From contig OV277857.1 of the NCBI GenBank assembly GCA_922989275.2, positions 1,364,001 to 1,428,000 of the forward strand: a DNA stretch of 64,000 nt, written 5' to 3'. A program made the position numbers and the translations under genes. Positions within the stretch are counted from its first letter, which is position 1; every line of letters starts with the position of its first letter. This DNA is from Gari tellinella. Its lineage: Eukaryota > Mollusca > Bivalvia > Cardiida > Psammobiidae. The notes below the pieces were generated by a model. That model saw nothing but the letters and a program-made list of their open reading frames with translations. It had not been told where the DNA came from and ran no database searches. Shown here piece by piece: positions 43,790 to 55,042 of this stretch.

Positions 43790-44262
43790 GATTGTTTTCA
43801 GTATTGAAGACAGAATGAGATGGTTGGTTAAAGCAGGCTGAAAGTAAAGGAGCAGTCTACTTTACTTTTAGCCTCTTTTAAGCTACTATCTTCCGGAATA
43901 CAAAATACCGCAACATTATTTATTATGCACATTCAGGACCTTTTTTTGGCATATAAATACGACATCAAATGGAATATATATACTTTATTTTCAACATGCA
44001 TTAACCCTTAGCCCGCAAAATAAATTGTCGTCTGCTATATTTCTCGTCTGCTTCAAGTTTCAAAGTTGCTCAAAATTGCTGAAAATGTTGTCAGAGTATC
44101 AAACAGCTTGGATCCGGATGATACGCCGAGTTACTCGGCGTCTCATCCGGATCCAAGCTGTTTGCATATGGAGCTATAGTCGTGAGTGGCAGGCTAAGGG
44201 TTAAGTACTCATCTGTCTTCAAAACTAGAAACAGACTTTGGGTTAATGGTCACCTAAAGCAG
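43790..44262. repeat. H1 with an H2 inserted at the stem-base TTAA
   Basis: The decayed H1 reads TTCAACATGCA up to TTAA (44001-44004), then the H2 at 44005-44200, TTAA (44201-44204), and on to GTACTCATCTGTC, the normal H1 continuation. Confidence 0.82.
44005..44200. repeat. H2 element
   Basis: 196 bp. Same ends and core as 43191-43395, with one arm mismatch (GATGATACGCC) and a short internal deletion. Confidence 0.88.
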
Positions 44263-44397
44263 GTTTTACTATAATGGGAAACTCTCTAACAGGGGCAGAT
44301 CTATGCTACAGTGCTCTCTCCCCACAACGGCCCTCTAAACAACAGGGCTGCCAGTTCTCCGGATTTTTCCTAAATCTCCGGATTTTTTTTCACTACA

Positions 44398-44830
44398 TGG
44401 TTTCTTAAAGCAGGCTGAAAGTAAAGAAGAATGCGCCCTTAGGCGCATTCTGCTTTACTTACAGCCTGCTTTTAGTAGTCGCATGTCAAAAAAAACAAGA
44501 AAAAGGCTATAGGGTAAAGGTACGATTCGTAAAATCGCACTTGAAAAAAGCAAATTTGGAAATCTTAGGATTTTTCATGTCAACTTATGGAAGCCCTGAA
44601 ACAATAATAATTTCCTCCTCTTGCTGCTGTTCCCTAAACAAGACAATTATGTCCAGCTTTTTCACATAACGTCTGCTTTAGACTGTTGTCTGCTGTTTTT
44701 CTCAAACTCACATATTGAACTTTTTGACAGAAAAAGACATTGTCACCCAAACAGCTTGAATCCAGATCAGACGCTGTGTTTCCCTCTGTTTGATCTGGAT
44801 TCAAGCTGTTTGCAAATGTAAGTCAATTTC
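44398..44830. repeat. H1 fragment and an old H2
   Basis: An H1 hairpin with right flank (44403-44520), then an H2 relative with GTCTGCTTTAGACTG and hairpin AAACAGCTTGAATCCAGATC ... GATCTGGATTCAAGCTGTTT (44750-44812). Confidence 0.65.
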
Positions 44831-45240
44831 CCTGCAACTGCCTCCGAACAACACACACAATCTTTGTCTCCCATTGGGTGTTGTAGTAGGGAGGGAGCAC
44901 TGAAGTTTTGGCATTGTATTAGTTATCAAAAGGCTACTTTGAGTAGCATATGTTGTATTGAATGTTTGTGTGAACATGTTCTTTATTATTCCTGCACAAT
45001 TCTTGTATTGTGTTATGTGCAATATCTTGTAGCTGCAGATAAGGCGGGTATTTAAAATGAATAAAATCCTTAGTGTACACTAATTCATGAATTGAGACAT
45101 ATAAGAATTGTCTCATTGAGACAATTCTAATGAGTAGTCGCAACCTAGAGTTAGACGGAGAAAGTTTAAAAGGGCAGATCAAAGCAAACTGAAGAATTAA
45201 AATACTTATATGTCAGGTAATTTTAATATATGATTTCTGA
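44831..45240. other. Intergenic, little recognised
   Basis: Contains AATTCTAATGAGTAGTCGCA (45125), a relic of the 30322 foldback type. No gene evidence. Confidence 0.4.
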
Positions 45241-45245
45241 TTTAA

Positions 45246-45426
45246 CCCTTTACTTCATAGTCTGTCTAAGTTTTGAAGACAGGTGACAATTAAAAGCAAG
45301 TTGAAAGTATAGCAGAAATAGAAAATATTTCTTATGCTACGTATTCATGACTGTATAAATTGGAACTTTTATCTTTTGTGGAGGAATAAATCAAAGGGCG
45401 TAAAAATGTATCTAAGGAGTAAAGGG
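45246..45426. repeat. H1 with hairpin deleted
   Basis: TTAA on both sides (45242-45245 and 45427-45430), ends CCCTTTACTTCATAG and GGAGTAAAGGG. The core is reduced to AAGCAAGTTGAAAGTATAGC. Confidence 0.8.
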
Positions 45427-45485
45427 TTAAGAGTGGATATATAGTTTGCTTCTAGTTGCATTTTTTTTTATTAATATTATATCTT

Positions 45486-46010
45486 TTTTTTAGCTCACCT
45501 GAGCCAAAGGCTCAAAGTGAGCTATTGGGATGGCCCTGTGTCCGTCGTCGTTAACAATTACTTCAAACGACATCTCCTCCTATACCGCTGAACAGATTTC
45601 AACCAAACTTTACAGAAATGTTCCTTGGGTCAAGCTCTTTCAGATTTGTTCAAAGAATTAAAAACAATGCAGAACTCTTGTTGCCATGGCAACCAAAGTG
45701 AAAAAATAAGGAAATCTTAAAAAATCTTCTTGTAAAAAACTACAAGGGCCAGAGCTTAGATATTTGGCACATAGCATCACCTACAGGTCCTCTATCAAGT
45801 TTGTTCAAATTATGCCCCTGGGGTCAAAATTGGCCCCGCCCCGGGGGTCACAGTTTTACATAAGAGTTATAAAGTGAAAATTTCAAATGTCTTCTTCTCT
45901 GACACTGATATGACAAGAGCTTTGATATTTGGCATGGTGACACTTCTAAATATCCTTTACCTATTTTGTTCAAATGGTTCTGGTCAGTTGAATATCTAGG
46001 TCATTATTCA
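45486..46010 (+). mobile_element. G1 element, 3'-truncated
   Basis: It starts TTTTTTTAGCTCACCTGAGC and matches the first 500 bp of the 12410 copy, then breaks off near 46010. Confidence 0.7.
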
Positions 46011-46200
46011 CATTCAATATATGTATAGCAGACAGCAATTCAGCATTATAAGAGTTAGACCCTAGCCACATTTCCTACTGGCAGAGTTACATAACTGAAC
46101 TCAGGTCAGCTGAGGTTCACTATAACAGTAGCATATGGTGTTGTCTGCTACATTTTTTATGCCCCTGCAGTTTGGGGCATATTGTTTTTGTCTGTCTGCT

Positions 46201-47983
46201 TTTTTTAGCTCACCTGAGCCAAAGGCTCAAGGTGAGCTATTGTGACCGCTCACCGTCCGTAGTACGTCTGTCCGTCTGTCCGTCTGTCCGTCTGTCCGTC
46301 TGTCCGTTCACTTTTACTTCAAACGACATCTCCTCTGAAACCCGCCGATTGTAGGGAGAGTTCAAACTGCTCATGATGTTCCTTGGATGCTTCTCTACAG
46401 AAGTTGTTCAAAAAAAATGAAAAAAAGCACAAACTCTGCTTGAAAAAGCAAAAAAGCAAAAATCTTTAAAAAATCTTCTTGCCCAAAACTACTAGGCCCT
46501 AAGCTTTGATATTTGTACAGTAGAATCTCCTGGTGGATCACTCTATAGTTTGTTAAAATGAAATCCCTAGGGTCACATTTGACACCACCCTGCACAGTTT
46601 AAGTGCTGCTCTAGGCAGGTTTTACAGTATTTTTGATTTAGGCAGAACTGTATTTACCTGAGTTACCCTTAATATACTATGGGCAAATAACCAATATTTG
46701 CAAACAGTTTGGATCCAGATCAGATGCAACATAATGCTGCATCTAATCTGGATCCAAACTATTTGCCACTCATTTACCAACTTAACATTTTCTAAAAAAA
46801 AAAAATGTACATTTTTTACACACAGAAGGTATTTAGCAGACATCATTTCAGTCTGGTAAGGGTAAGCTCCCAGACTGCTGCTGCTACAGTACTCTTACAT
46901 AATAGTTGACCTCAGTGATCAGGCCAACAGAACTGAACATGTTGTCTGCTAAAGTTTAGAAATGGTTCAGTCGTTTGTTCAGACATTTGTTAACCCATTA
47001 CCCCATAAATGTGCATTTTTAGGCCTTTGATTTATTCCTCCACTTAAGAAAATAATTCCCCTTTAACCCTTTCCCCCATAGCATATCTCTAGTATTGAAT
47101 GTAGGTGTCCACTTAAAACAGGTTGAAAGTAAAGCAGAATGCGCTTTAAGCGCATTCTGCTTTACTTTCAGCCTGCTTTAAGCTATCATCTACTAGAATA
47201 TAGAAAATACTTTGTATTATACATATTTATGAATGTATAAATTGGAACTATTTTCTTTAGAGCAAGAATAAACTGAATGTGCTAAAAGGCGCTTCTATGG
47301 GGGAAAGGGTTAAACAGTCATGAAAATGTAAGATGTGAAATAAGTTTCTATATCCTAGTAGATGGTAGCTTAAAGCAGTTTGAAAGTAAAGCAAAGTGTG
47401 CATTAAGACCCATTCTGCTTTACTTTCAACCTGCTTTAGGTGGCCACCTATTTTCAAAACTAGAAACAGGCTATGGGGTAATGGGTAAAATGAAATTGCC
47501 TATTTGGAAAGAGCCTAATGAGAGGAAGTGCCATTTGCAAAGGCCATAACTCTGACATCATTGTTTTTTTTAGTTATTTCCCTTTGTCATATTTTCTTGT
47601 CAAGAAGACAACTCCAGGTCTACTGATGCTATTGTAATGAAATTTTATGTATGGAAAGAAACTGATGAGAGAAAATGCCTAGTGCATAAGGGCAGCAATA
47701 TTTTGTTTTCCCCTTTGTCATATTTTATTGTCAGGAAAATAACTCCAGTTCTGCTGACGCTAGTGAAATAATTATCATTTACCGGAAATGGAAATAGCTT
47801 GATAAGAGAATGTGTCATGGATAAGGGTCATAAGCTTGGCAACAAAATTCACTTTTGTCATGTTTTCTTGTCCGGAAGATAACTCCATTTATAGCTATAT
47901 TAAAATGTTGTCTTGCCCAGTCAACTTAGGTACAAACTTCAATGTCCTCAGGTGAGCGAATTTAGGGCCATGGCCCTCTTGTT
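46201..47983 (+). mobile_element. G3 element, copy 1
   Basis: From TTTTTTAGCTCACCTGAGCC to GGGCCATGGCCCTCTTGTTT. It holds a CTGTCCGT microsatellite (46266-46307), an H2-like hairpin (46698-46767), an H1 (46994 to about 47487) and, inside that H1, a younger H1 (47067-47309). The paralogue is at 51365-53216. Confidence 0.75.
46994..47487. repeat. H1 interrupted by a younger H1
   Basis: The outer copy starts after TTAA 46990-46993. The inner copy (47067-47309) lies between TTAA 47063-47066 and 47310-47313. The outer hairpin centre GTGCATTAAGACCC (TTAA 47403-47406) is uninterrupted here but filled in the paralogue. Confidence 0.85.
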
Positions 47984-48160
47984 TGTCTGTTTGTCAATTT
48001 GTTTGTCTGTCAGTCCACAACTTTAATCTTAGCCATAACTTTGTTAAAGTTAGAAACTTTATAACTTAGGTCATGTTCTGCAAAGGTCAATGTCATTTTT
48101 GAGTTATTTCCCAGTGTCATATTTTCTTGTCTTTGAGATAACTCCAGTTCTACTGATGTT

Positions 48161-48546
48161 AACCCATTACCCCATACATATGCCTTTTTACGCATTTAAT
48201 TTATTCCTCCTCTAAAGAGAATAATTCCTCTTTATACAGTCATAAAAATGTAAGATATAAGAAATGGTATCTATATCTTAGTAGATGATAACTTAAAGCA
48301 GGTTGAAAGTAAAGCAGAATGGGCAATAAATAATCATATGGAAATACATGTAGCTTGATAAGAAGAAGTGTCATGGATAAGGGCCATAACTCTGCCAACA
48401 ATATTTCTTTAAGTTATTCCAATTTGTCATGGGTTTTTTGTCTGGAAGATAATTCCATTTACAGCTATATTAAAATGTTGTCTTGTCTATTACGCTAAGG
48501 CACAATGACCTCAGGTGAGCGAATTAAGGGCCATGGCCCTCTTGTT
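48161..48546. repeat. H1 fragment and a G3 end
   Basis: An H1 left half (CCCATTACCCCATACATATG) breaks in the stem, followed by a G3 3' end (CCTCAGGTGAGCGAATTAAG ... GGCCATGGCCCTCTTGTTT). Confidence 0.65.
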
Positions 48547-48585
48547 TTATTACAAATTGAGAATTGAAAGGATTTTTGCTATTTT

Positions 48586-48845
48586 AACCCTTTCTGCCAT
48601 AACTTGATTCCAGTTTATAGGACAGGTAGTTTCTTACAGCAGACTGAAGGTAGTCTAGACCAGAACACTCCTTAAGATCGTTCAGTACTTTCCGCCTTGT
48701 TTAAGCATCTACCTGTCCAGATGCAAAAACACTTTTCTTTCTATGCTTCTTTAATAGGGCATTTTAAAAGCATAAAAATGTATTTCTATGAAAAATAAGT
48801 TCAAAAGGGGCTGACTAAAAGGCACTTGTATTGGAGAAAGGGTAT
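48586..48845. repeat. Divergent H1
   Basis: Ends CCCTTTCTGCCATAACTTG and GGAGAAAGGG. The hairpin is badly diverged (TTACAGCAGACTGAAGG ... CTTGTTTAAG). Confidence 0.55.
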
Positions 48846-48849
48846 AAGC

Positions 48850-49260
48850 CATCACTCATTCAAGTAGCTTGGAGATCACTATAGACTGGTGACAGACTGC
48901 TTAATGTAGGATAAATTGAATTATTTTATGTTATGCAGCATTTAACAAGAACTTACATTAACATCTACCCTTGGGCATTCTACAGAGTGGTTGTTTATTT
49001 AAACCTACAGATTTCAAAGTCTAGGTCTTAGTTCATCTTGGCATAATCAATTTATCCCTTTATTGGAATTTGATTGACGGCAGCTCTAACCAATCAGATT
49101 ACAGCGAGAGTGTGGCTATTCGAAACATGTCATATTCATCAGCAACTAGGGAAGGCATTAAGTTCTGGTCTTACTAACAGTAAAGAACACATCAAGGTAT
49201 CAAGGAAAATAAAGTAAAGTTTGTGTGTCATTTCTTTTTACCAAACCAAAGAGCTTGTGT
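48850..49260. other. Intergenic, nothing recognised
   Basis: No repeat family or coding exon could be supported. Confidence 0.4.
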
Positions 49261-49261
49261 G

Positions 49262-49695
49262 TGTCAAACCTCTCTATTACGACCACTAAAAGCAATGCTA
49301 AGTGATGGTATGAAAGAAAGATGATTATAGCTTAAAGCAAGGTTAAATTAAAATAGAAAGTTCCTTTAACCCTTACCCCATAAATATGCCTTTTTATGCC
49401 TCTAATTTATTGATCCACTGAAGAAAATAGTTCCAAATTATGCAATTATGAATATTTATCAAAAGACATATTTTCTGGTAGATGATAGCTTAAAGCAGGC
49501 TGATAGTAAAGCAGAATGCGCCTTAAGGCGCATTCTGCTTTTCTTTCAACCTGCTTTAAGTGGTCTACTATTTTCAATATTAGAAATAGGCTGTAGGGTA
49601 ATGGATTAAGAAGCTTTCTGTTTCACTTTTACCTTGCTTTAAGCAGACACCTGCCTTTAATATGATATAATTGTCAGTTTAGAGAGGTTTTACTG
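49262..49695. repeat. H4 with an H1 inserted in its hairpin loop
   Basis: H4 left part AAACCTCTCTATTACGACCA ... AGAAAGTTCCT stops at TTAA (49376-49379). The H1 at 49380-49605 follows, then TTAA (49606-49609) and GAAGCTTTCTGTTTC, the matching H4 arm, ending GAGAGGTTTTACTG. Confidence 0.88.
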
Positions 49696-49827
49696 TATGT
49701 GTAAAGATGATAATTTTAGTACCTATTTGTTGTTTTGTGATTACAACTAGCTTTTGTTCTTAAAATTATTTGTTATTTTAACTCATTTGTCCCTGAACCT
49801 TAAAAAGAAGAGGAAAATGTCAATTAA

Positions 49828-50071
49828 CCCATTACCCCATAAATACGCCCTTTTACGACTTTTATTTATTCCTCTACTGAAGAGAATAGTTCCAATTTAT
49901 ACTGTCACAAATGAGAATCATGAGAAATAGTTTCTATTTTCTAGCAGACAATAGCTTAAAGCAGGCTTAAAGTAAAGCAGAATTGGTCTTAATGTGCATT
50001 TTGCTTTATTTTCAACCTGCTTTAAGTAGTCACCTATCTTCAATATTTGAAACTGGCTATGGGGTAATAGG
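49828..50071. repeat. H1 element, complete
   Basis: TTAA 49824-49827 and 50072-50075. Hairpin about 49957-50024, centre GGTCTTAATGTGC, several mismatches. Confidence 0.85.
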
Positions 50072-50079
50072 TTAAGTTT

Positions 50080-50451
50080 GGTCCATTTTTGACTATCAAG
50101 GGTTAGTTTAATGGTATTTAGTTAAAATTAAAAACAGTTAAGACTAAAATATTGAAGACCCAGATCAGAAGATCCTCAATGAACCCTCTAATCTGAGTCT
50201 TCCCTGTATGTCATATTGCAATACATCGACCAAAATACCAAACTCAATAAGATGTCAAAATGAACTAGACTAAATTTGAAACTGGAATTGTCCTTTTAAA
50301 GTTTCAGGGAGGAAAGGGTTAACCCTTTACCCCATAGCCACTTTCTGGTATTGAAGATAGATACATATTTATGACTGTATAAATTGGAATTATTTTCTTC
50401 AGTGGATGAATAAATAAAGGGCGTAAAAAGGTGTATTTATGGTGGAATGGG
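50080..50451. repeat. H3 followed by a core-less H1
   Basis: H3 from about 50080 to 50318 (AAGACCCAGATCAGAAGATC ... CTAATCTGAGTCTT), sharing TTAA 50319-50322 with an H1 of only 129 bp (50323-50451) that lacks the hairpin. TTAA 50452-50455. Confidence 0.75.
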
Positions 50452-50744
50452 TTAAACTCATATTACAAACAATTTGGATTCAAAACGGGCAAGAAATATC
50501 TTTCTCTTTAATTAGGATCCAAACCGTGTTATGGTAATATTGATTCTTGCCAAGTAAAGCTGAAACTTTACTTATTTATTTAACAGTTAACAATTTGAAT
50601 TGGACAAATGTTATTTAAATAGGGGAAACCAGAGCACATGTAATTGTAATATTTGGCTGCTAAATATCGAAGGCAGAAATACATATCAGGTCACTCCCAT
50701 TTTTGGTTCACCTGAGCGAAATGCTCATGGTCAGCTATTGTTAA

Positions 50745-51236
50745 ACTCATTACCCCATAGTGTATTTCTAGTGATGAAAACAGGTGACCACTTAAAGCAG
50801 ATTAACAGTAAAGCAGAATGCACCTTAAGAAGCATTCTGCTTTACTTTCAGCCAACTTTAAGCTACCATCTGCTAGGATACAGGAAATATTTTTGATGTT
50901 GCTCCTCCATTACTGTTTAAAATGGAACTATTTTCTTCAGTGGAGTTCTAACTTTAAGGCATAAAACACATATTTATGGGGTAAGGGGTTAACTCATTCA
51001 CCCTTGAAACTTTTAATGAACATTTCCAGTTTCTAATTAAGTCTAGTCCAGTTTTGACTTATTAGGTTTGATTTAACATGAAATTGCAAAACAGTGCAGA
51101 CCCTGATCAGAAGACCCCCAAAAGAGCCCACTGATCATGGTCTACACTGTTTGAATAGGATGGGTGTACTCTTCACATGAGTCTGTTTGTTACTGATGAT
51201 TATGCTTGTCGCTAGGGTTGAATGTGTTATCTTTCA
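50745..51236. repeat. H1 and H3 sharing a TTAA
   Basis: H1 50745-50988 (hairpin about 50795-50862), inserted in a G fragment (TTCACCTGAGCGAAATGCTC). TTAA 50989-50992 is followed at once by an H3 (about 50993-51236; AACAGTGCAGACCCTGATCA). Confidence 0.8.
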
Positions 51237-51245
51237 ATACTTATT

Positions 51246-51335
51246 GCAACACAGGCTATGCGTGTTTATGCTGTGTATAGCAACACAGGTTATGTGTATG
51301 TTTGTGTATGCAACACAGGTTATGTGCGAGTTGTG
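51246..51335. repeat. Short tandem repeat, GCAACACAGGTTATGTG
   Basis: Three copies of GCAACACAGG(C/T)TATG with variable 15-20-nt spacers. Confidence 0.7.
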
Positions 51336-51364
51336 TGTGTGTGATCAGCCTTTGTTGTGTTGTC

Positions 51365-53216
51365 TTTTTAGCTCACCTGAGCCAAAGGCTCAAGGTGAGC
51401 TATTGTGACCGCTCACCGTCCGTAGTACGTCTGTCCGTTCACTTTTACTTCAAACGACATCTCCTCTGAACCCGCGGATTGTAGGGCTGATTCAAACTGC
51501 TCATGATGTTCCTTGGATGCTTCTCTACAGAAGTTGTTCAAATGAAAGAGAAAAAGCAAAAACTCTGCTTGAAAAAGCAAAAAAGCAAAAAAAATTAAAA
51601 AATCTTCTTGCTAAAAACTACTAGGCCCTAAGCTTTGATATTTTTACAGTAGAATCTCCTGGTCGATCCCTCTATAGTTTGTTAAAATGAAATACCTAGG
51701 GTCACACTTGACGCCATGCACCCTGCGCAGTTTAACTGCTGCTCTAGGCAGGTTTCACAGTATTTTTGATGAAGCAGAAGTAGAACTGTATTTTACCTGA
51801 GTTACTCTTAATATACTAAGGGCAAATAGCCAATATTTGCAAACATTTTGGATCCAGATCAGATGCAACATAATCATAATGCTACATCTAATCTGGATCC
51901 AACCTATTTGCCACTCATTTACCAACTTAACATTTTCTAAATTGTTTTTTTGTACACTTTTCACATACAGTAGGTTTTAAGCAGACATCATTTCAGTCTG
52001 GTAAGGGTAAGCCCCCAGAGTTCTAGCCACTGAGGTCAAATATTATGCAACTCTGAACTGGTAGGGAATATCATAGAACTGGTCATGATCAGCTGAACAT
52101 GTTGTCTGCTAAAGTTTAGATATGGTTCAGTCTGATTTTATACTTAGAAAAACAGGATCTGGAAGTGATCCACTGACAGTTATGTAATTATGTCTTATGC
52201 CATATTTAAACATATGTTTAATATTGGTTTTGTCAGAGTTATCTGAATGTCTTTTCATTTTTTCTTGTCCAGGATTCAACCCTTTCACCACATATACTGA
52301 CGTTTGTTAACCCATTACCCCATAAATGTGCATTTTTAGGCCTTTGATTTATTCCTCTACTTAAGAAAATAATTCCACTTTAAACAGTCATGAAAATGTA
52401 AGATGCAAAAGTAAAGCAAAGTGTGCATTAACCCTTAGCCCGCCAAATAAATTGTCGTCTGCTATATTTCTCGTCTGCTTCAAGTTTCAAAGTGCTTCAA
52501 AGTTGCTCAAAATTGCTGAAAATGTTGTCCGAGTGTCAAACAGCTTGGATCCGGATGAGACGCCGAGTTACTCGGCGTCTCATCCGGATCCAAGCTGTTT
52601 GCATATAAAGCTATAGTCGTGAGTGGCAGGCTAAGGGTTAAGACACATTCTGCTTTACTTTCAACCTGCTTTAGGTGGCCACCTATTTTCAAAACTAGAA
52701 ACATGCTATGGGGTAATGGGTAAAATGAAATTGCCTATTTGGAAAGAGCCTGATGAGAGGAAGTGCCATTTGCAAAGGCCATAACTCTGACATCATTGTT
52801 TTTTGAGTTATTTCCCTTTGTGATATTTTCTTGTCAAGAAGACAACTTCAGTTCTACTGATGCTATTGTAATGAAATTTTATGTATGGAAAGAAACTGAT
52901 GAGAGAAAATGCCATGCACAAGGGCAGCAATATTTAGTTTTTCCCCTTTGTCATATTTTATTGTCAGGAAAATAATTCCAGTTCTGCTGACGCTAGTGAA
53001 ATAATTATCATTTATTGGAAATGGAAATAGCTTGATAAGAGGATGTGTCATGGATAAGGGTCATAAGCTTGGCAACAAAATTCACTTTTGTCATGTTTTC
53101 TTGTCTGGAAGATAACTCCATTTATAGTTACATTAAAATGTTGTCTTGCCCAGTCAACTTAGGTACAAACTTCAATGTCCTCAGGTGAGCGAATTTAGGG
53201 CCATGGCCCTCTTGTT
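51365..53216 (+). mobile_element. G3 element, copy 2
   Basis: Colinear with 46201-47983 through most of its length, so one source is likely. It carries the H2-like hairpin (51839-51912) and the older H1 (from TTAA near 52310 to about 52722). It lacks the young H1 of copy 1 (empty TTAA 52380-52383) but has an H2 at 52432-52637. Confidence 0.75.
52432..52637. repeat. H2 element in an H1 hairpin centre
   Basis: 206 bp, ends CCCTTAGCCCGCC and GGCAGGCTAAGGG, TTAA 52428-52431 and 52638-52641. Left neighbour GCAAAGTGTGCA and right neighbour GACACATTCTGC are the two arms of an H1 hairpin. The core is a perfect 65-bp hairpin. Confidence 0.92.
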
Positions 53217-53480
53217 GAGTAACCCACCTTTAACTTACAAAATTCCTATTGCAATATGTGTATTTTTAAATATCACAATAAATATTTGATGAAATTATAT
53301 CATGTGACATTTTGTTTTTCCTTCCTTCATATGGTTTGATCATAAATTAATCAATCAGATGATGATGTTTCAGATTAATTAATGTGTTTTCAATATAAGC
53401 CAAGTGACAGATTTTGGCTGGAGCAGCTTGGATAAATTAAAGAAGTCTTGTACCATTAAAATGATGAAAAACTTCATTAA
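53217..53480. other. Intergenic, nothing recognised
   Basis: AT-rich sequence without assignable elements. Confidence 0.35.
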
Positions 53481-53484
53481 TATT

Positions 53485-54050
53485 TTCAACCCTAGTGACA
53501 AGTATACTCATCATTAACAAACAGTGGATCTGTGATGAGAACACTTGTTCTATGCAAACAGTGTAGACCCTGATCAGAGAGCAACTAAAATTTCTGGGTT
53601 TGCACTGTTTGACATTTTGCAATATCAACCTAACAAAACAGTCTGGACTTTACTCATTATCCCCTGAAACTTCCAATGGACAACTCCAGTTTACGATAAA
53701 GGCTGGTCCATTTTAGACTTTTTAGGGTTGATTTTTCTAATATTTTGCAAAATGACAAACAGTGAAGTCCCTGATTAGAGGGCTCCTACAGGAGCCCTCT
53801 AATCAGGGACTTCACTGTTTGCATTAGACAAGTTTACTCTTTACAGGTATAATTGTGGAGAAGGACGCATATATGCGTCACTAGGGCACAATGAGTTAAT
53901 TAGAAATTGGAATTTTCTAACACATTTAACCCTAGCGACGAATAGTGATCATTAACAAACATTGTACCTGTGAAGAGTACGCTTGTCCTATGCAAACAGT
54001 GTAGACCCTGATCAGAGGGCTCATGCAGGAGCCCTTAGTGATTAATTCAG
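53485..54050. repeat. Three H3 copies, one with a perfect 66-bp hairpin
   Basis: One decayed inverted copy (53485-53640). A second from about 53655 to 53898 with exact 32-base arms around AC (53756-53821; tip GGCTCCTACAGGAGCC). A third, truncated, from TTAA near 53927 to about 54050. Confidence 0.82.
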
Positions 54051-54054
54051 TAAA

Positions 54055-54300
54055 GAAATCAATGGCCATCGATTGCGAGTTGGCTACCGGTCTGAAAAAA
54101 CAGCGGAGAAAACGTAATTCTTTCGTGCAAACCTATTGCAATGAAATGTATAGAAAGTTTGATAATTCCTACTACCAGTTAGAATTTGAGTGACAAACAG
54201 TATGGAGCTAGATCAGACGCCGGCTTACCCGGCGTCTGATCTGGCTCCAAACTGTTTGCAATGAAAATAAGTTTCAGTAACCAGGGTAATTTGGAAAGAA
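54055..54300. repeat. H2-core element, copy 1
   Basis: It has AATGGCCATCGATTGCGAGT, GGAGAAAACGTAATTCTTTC and a hairpin AAACAGTATGGAGCTAGATC ... GCGTCTGATCTGGCTCC (54194-54259). The inverted relative is at 62795-63070. Core as in H2, flanks different. Confidence 0.65.
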
Positions 54301-54608
54301 AATGTTTTCTCTACTGTACTGGGCTAAAACAACAGTGGAGAAATCCCTTTCCATGCAGCAAGTTAACAAAACAAAACTATGAATATTGAGAAAAAAAACA
54401 TGTTTTTTAGCCTCAAAATTGTATTGAATAATTGTATGAGAACGAATTGCAATATATTGGAAAACTGGTTTTATTGCACGGGTTAACAATTCATCATATT
54501 ACACTCTTTGGTCACAGAATTACAAGCATACATGAATACAATTATCTTGGGTAATAATCAAACATCTCATAATGTATCACAAAGATTTCTGGATATGTTG
54601 TATCTCAA

Positions 54609-54858
54609 CCCAATACCCCATAGCCTATTTCTCATTTTGAAGACAGGTGACCCCTTAAAGCAGGTTAAATGTAAAGCAGAATGCGCCTTTAGGCGCATTC
54701 TGCTTTACTTTTAGCCTGCTTTAAGCTACCATCTGTTAGAATGTAGAAAATATTTATGTTTTGTTTGGTACATGTTCATCCCTGTTTAAAGTGGAACTAT
54801 TTTATTCTGTGGATGGATAACTTAAAGGTGTAAAAAGAGGTATTTATGGGGTAATGGG
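54609..54858. repeat. H1 element just downstream of ECH1
   Basis: Left site TCAA, right TTAA 54859-54862. Hairpin about 54655-54723, centre GCGCCTTTAGGCGC. On the minus strand it supplies AATAAA (54801-54806), 150 nt past the ECH1 stop. Confidence 0.85.
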
Positions 54859-54955
54859 TTAATGCAGAATGTATCCTATAGGCATTCTCTGCATGCATCA
54901 CTTTCAATCTGTATTATCCTTCATCCCACTGTTACAGCAATGATTTGTCTTCATA

Positions 54956-55042
54956 TCACAGTTTGGCCTTCTCTTTCGTCATTGTAGCTTTGACTGCACT
55001 CATTTGGCCCCCGCTTTGTAACACTGATGTGTTTGCAACTCC
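54956..55042 (-). CDS. ECH1: ECH1 terminal exon
   Basis: Minus-strand acceptor GTGCTTGTTTCTAG, then GVANTSVLQSGGQMSAVKAT, MTKEKAKL and TGA. It aligns without gaps to the C-terminal MSMLQ..DLVKSVQAT region of vertebrate ECH1. It is 4.5 kb from the previous exon. Confidence 0.88.
   Translation of the reverse strand, partial: GVANTSVLQSGGQMSAVKATMTKEKAKL

Noticed and set aside
46172..46354. ORF with VRLSVCPSVRLSVCPF repeats as a small secreted protein
   Set aside because: It is the translated G3 leader and its CTGTCCGT microsatellite.
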